Below are positions 5,551 to 7,886 of a DNA stretch of 7,886 nucleotides, piece after piece. The notes below the pieces were generated by a model that worked only from the letters and a program-made list of their open reading frames with translations, had not been told where the DNA came from and did no database searches. Both the position numbers and the translations under genes were made by a program. The DNA comes from Candidatus Sordicultor fermentans (lineage in GTDB: Bacteria > Atribacterota > Atribacteria > Atribacterales > Caldatribacteriaceae), in contig DGDO01000120.1 of the NCBI GenBank assembly GCA_002385475.1, forward strand, positions 1-7,886, read 5' to 3'. How positions within the stretch are numbered: the first letter of the stretch is position 1; every line of letters starts with the position of its first letter.

Positions 5551-6690
5551 TTGACCCGTCGTGAGCTTTTATTGCTTGTCATTAACCGGAAAATAGAGTT
5601 TATCCCTTCTTGGACTATGGGATTTTTTAATGTTGAAACTGCTCGAAAACTTCTTGGTGAAAAAAACGTTCCTGATGATATTGAACCAGAGGCAGCCTAT
5701 AAATTTGGTCCTACTTCTCTGGAAAACAGGGAGAAGAATATTAGATATGCCGAAATTCTTGACAATTTTGCTATTGGGGTAGGCAAGGGAGGTAATTTTT
5801 CCTTTGGTCATGGGGGTCCAGGGGAGTTTAGAGAAAGACTTATAGAGAAAGGAGAAGATTATATAATAACTGAGCATGAAACTGGTATAAAAAAAAGAGT
5901 AAATAGTAATCCTTATTTTTATTATTATTTTGATTATCCCCTTATGGATCTTGATTGCTTGGATTGTTTAATTTTGCCTGATGCAGGAGATCCAGGACGA
6001 TATGAAGGCATTCAAGATGATGTGGAGTTTTACAAAAGTAGGGGCTTTTTTACTTATGCTAATCTAAACGGATTTTTTTCTGCTATGCATTACTTTTTTT
6101 ATCCTTATGATAAGCTCTTTGAAGATATGCTATTAAATAGAAAAGGAGTAATATCTTTAGCCAACTTGATTGGTAATTTTAATCTTGAGGTAGCCGAAAA
6201 TCTTTTAAAATGTGGAGTTGATTGCATTACTTTTTGTGAAGATTTAGGAAGTGGCCAAGGTTTGCTCTTTAACCCCAAGCTTTATGAGGAAATATTCTGG
6301 CCTTGGCATAAGAAGTTAGCTGATTTATGCCATTCCTACAATGCTTTTCTCCATATGCATAGTCATGGAAACATAATGAAAATTTTTCCCAAAATCGTAG
6401 AAGCTGGAATAGACATGATCAACCCTCTGGATCCTTATGAGGGGATGGATTTGAGACTCTTGAAAAGAGAGTATGGAAGAAAAATAGTTCTCGTAGGGGG
6501 AATGCATAAGTTTTTCTTTAGCTGGTCTAAGGAAGAAATGGAAAGATATTTTATTAGCACTATCAATTCTATGAGAGGAAATAGCGCTTACATTTGGATG
6601 GACAATGGAGGAATTCCGGAAGACATTGCTATCAACGGGTTTCAGTTTTATTTGGATATTAGCAAAGAATATCGTTATAGTGAGCTTTAG
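5551..6690 (+). CDS. UroD-like protein, second of the tandem pair (more canonical copy)
   Basis: The 379-residue protein starts at TTG and opens MTRRELLLLVINRKIEFIPS, the normal start of UroD-like proteins ('M-t-RERvl-al-n...d-iP'). Superfamily marks are FCEDLGSGQGLLFNPKLYEE (228-247), PWHKKL (251-256), HMHSHGN (268-274), NPLDPYEGMD (291-300), VLVGGMHK (313-320) and DNGGIPEDI (351-359). It is a paralogue of the preceding gene: about 52 of 85 residues match over the region around HSHGN by hand alignment, with much weaker similarity at both ends. True UroD's RQAGR is absent. The Cys ligands of MtaA/MtbA (HxC and a later Cys) appear as His and Gly, so methyl transfer by that mechanism is uncertain. 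No corrinoid-binding protein gene is visible here. The two copies may form a heterodimer or act on successive intermediates. No signal peptide; cytoplasmic. Confidence 0.87.
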   Translation: MTRRELLLLVINRKIEFIPSWTMGFFNVETARKLLGEKNVPDDIEPEAAYKFGPTSLENREKNIRYAEILDNFAIGVGKGGNFSFGHGGPGEFRERLIEKGEDYIITEHETGIKKRVNSNPYFYYYFDYPLMDLDCLDCLILPDAGDPGRYEGIQDDVEFYKSRGFFTYANLNGFFSAMHYFFYPYDKLFEDMLLNRKGVISLANLIGNFNLEVAENLLKCGVDCITFCEDLGSGQGLLFNPKLYEEIFWPWHKKLADLCHSYNAFLHMHSHGNIMKIFPKIVEAGIDMINPLDPYEGMDLRLLKREYGRKIVLVGGMHKFFFSWSKEEMERYFISTINSMRGNSAYIWMDNGGIPEDIAINGFQFYLDISKEYRYSEL

Positions 6691-6698
6691 AATTTGCC

Positions 6699-7886
6699 AT
6701 GTTAAGACAAAGAATAGCTAAACTCTTATTTCTCGCTATTCCCCAGCTCCTTTTAGCTTTTTTTATGACTATTGTTCCCTCCCTATCTCCTTTGCTGCAA
6801 AGAGAATTTGGTATTACTCCTACTGAGATTGGTTTTCTTACCACTTCAATATTTGCTGGTTTTGGAGTTAGCTCTCTTTTAGCTGGTAAATTAGTTGATA
6901 GAGTGAGTTTTGACAGGGCCTTTTTCCTCGGTCATCTCACTCTGGGGCTTTTTCTTCTCCTGGGTAGTTTTAGTGTCAGTTACTGGCAACTTTTTCTTTT
7001 CTTATTTTTAAGCGGGTTCGGAGATAGCTTAATAACCACTGCTTCAGCTAAAGCAGTGGTATGCTGGTTTCCTGAAGAAGGTAGAGCTACAGTCAGTGCT
7101 ATCTACAAAACTGGTTTCCCTTTAGGAAGTGCCATTGCAGCAATCTCTCTTCCTCTCGTTGCCTTAAGATTTTCCTGGGCCACTGCGCTTCGTATTATTG
7201 GAGTAATTTTTATTATCTGGGGTGGTGTGGTGATAAAAATTTATCAGAGGAATATAGAGACCCAGCCAGAGGTAACTTTTGTAGCTGAGGAACAATCTCA
7301 AAGAAGTTCTCTTTCCTCTTTCAGTAAGTGGAAAGTTTATTTAGTTGGAATAGCGGGCATGCTTTTTACAGTTGTTCAGTATTGTCTGGTTACTTACCTG
7401 GTAATCTATTTAGTAGAGGTCCGGTCCTTTTCTTTTTTGCTGGCTGCTTCTTTGCTTTCTATATTTCAATTATCAGGTATTGGAGGACGGATAGTTTTAG
7501 GATTGAGCAGTGATTTTTTAATCAAAGACCGTATCTTTACCTTCCTGATTGCTGCCTTAATTTCTCTGGGAGGTATTTTGCTATTAATCTTATCTACCAG
7601 TACTTATCTTCTCTACCTCTCCTGTATTCTATTGGGTTTTTCAGCAGTAGGATGGGTTCCTCTCTGGCTTACTATTGCCTCTGAAGCCACTCCTCCGGAA
7701 AGCTCGGGGTGGGCTACCGGTATTGCTACAGCAATACAGTCTATTGGAGGGTTGGCTGGTCCTCCTCTATTTGGTTTTATTGTCAAAATGAGACAGAGCT
7801 TTGACCCCGCTCTTCTGTTTCTTCTAATAATGAATTTTATTACCATAGCTAGTATTGGATTTCTCAAAAGCTTGAATAAGAAAGAG
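6699..7886 (+). CDS. MFS transporter (3' end cut by window edge)
   Basis: An open frame of 396 codons runs from the ATG at 6699 to the last base without a stop. Its length already equals a usual MFS protein of about 400 residues, and the last residues (SLNKKE) look like a cytoplasmic tail, so few codons are missing. About twelve hydrophobic segments are visible. MFS motif A is at residues 63-73 (GKLVDRVSFDR) after the second segment, with a weaker counterpart at 262-278 in the second half. KTGFPLGSAIAA (137-148) matches segment 5 of CynX/NarK-like and related anion or organic-acid carriers. A polar loop (about 181-212) splits the halves. An in-frame TGA at 6681 leaves 6699 as the first start. 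The gene follows its neighbour by 8 nt with only a weak ribosome site. Substrate and direction are unknown; it may import a co-substrate or export a product. Confidence 0.93.
   Translation, partial: MLRQRIAKLLFLAIPQLLLAFFMTIVPSLSPLLQREFGITPTEIGFLTTSIFAGFGVSSLLAGKLVDRVSFDRAFFLGHLTLGLFLLLGSFSVSYWQLFLFLFLSGFGDSLITTASAKAVVCWFPEEGRATVSAIYKTGFPLGSAIAAISLPLVALRFSWATALRIIGVIFIIWGGVVIKIYQRNIETQPEVTFVAEEQSQRSSLSSFSKWKVYLVGIAGMLFTVVQYCLVTYLVIYLVEVRSFSFLLAASLLSIFQLSGIGGRIVLGLSSDFLIKDRIFTFLIAALISLGGILLLILSTSTYLLYLSCILLGFSAVGWVPLWLTIASEATPPESSGWATGIATAIQSIGGLAGPPLFGFIVKMRQSFDPALLFLLIMNFITIASIGFLKSLNKKE
7035..7060 (+). repeat. Perfect 10-bp inverted repeat inside the MFS gene
   Basis: ACCACTGCTT (7035-7044) and AAGCAGTGGT (7051-7060) are perfect reverse complements around a 6-nt loop (CAGCTA). 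The stem encodes part of TTASAKAVV in the fourth membrane segment region. No T-run follows, so it is not an intrinsic terminator. It could form an mRNA hairpin or be a fortuitous result of codon choice. Confidence 0.55.

Noticed and set aside
4405..6690. The two UroD-like genes as haem-biosynthesis hemE
   Set aside because: The N-terminal RQAGR-type porphyrin-binding motif is absent, two diverged copies are adjacent, and the neighbours are sugar-transport and sugar-metabolism genes rather than haem genes.
7328..7513. Small + strand open frame, and a reverse frame at 7613-7867
   Set aside because: Both are out-of-frame shadows of the MFS transporter, whose reading frame is open from 6699 to the window end and shows clear membrane segments.
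1..7886. CRISPR arrays, tRNA or rRNA genes, insertion sequences, phage or defence genes
   Set aside because: I saw no regularly spaced repeats, no cloverleaf-like or rRNA-like segments, no transposase motifs and no terminal inverted repeats. The window is almost filled by metabolic and transport genes.

Overview
The window is 7.9 kb of AT-rich DNA (about 60 % A+T by eye, not computed). All recognisable genes are on the + strand and packed like one operon: gaps are 1 to 69 nt, one junction overlaps, and no stretch of more than 300 bases lacks a gene. AT-rich codon use, purine-rich ribosome binding sites, one TTG start and the gene families suggest a low-GC, probably anaerobic heterotrophic bacterium. 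I cannot fix the phylum from this sequence.

Layout. 1-122: last codons of a gene that is probably the solute-binding protein of a sugar ABC importer. 123-191: a strong palindrome and a repeated G-rich element that reaches the next ribosome binding site. 192-1923: two MalF/MalG-type sugar permeases. 1965-2291: a small single-domain cupin. 2339-3097: a SIS-domain sugar-phosphate-binding protein of the UPF0309 type. 3114-4418: a cytoplasmic member of the neutral ceramidase-like family. 4405-5523 and 5551-6690: two paralogous uroporphyrinogen-decarboxylase-like (UroD-like) proteins in tandem. 6699 to the right edge: a major facilitator superfamily (MFS) transporter cut by the window end just before its stop.

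How the genes may work together (inference): the binding protein and permeases would import a carbohydrate or derivatised sugar, powered by an ATPase encoded elsewhere, since none is seen here. The SIS protein, the cupin and the ceramidase-like zinc hydrolase look like cytoplasmic steps that isomerise and de-acylate (or otherwise hydrolyse) the substrate. The UroD-like pair may handle a methyl or carboxyl group, or a different chemistry. The MFS protein may move a substrate or end product. I do not recognise this exact gene combination as a characterised pathway, and the substrate cannot be read from the sequence.

Most interesting points: the ceramidase-like protein keeps its likely zinc ligands but has Asn where true ceramidases have the catalytic Ser; both UroD-like proteins carry an unusual HxHSHGN motif; and the binding protein/permease junction holds RNA structures that could compete with each other over a ribosome binding site.
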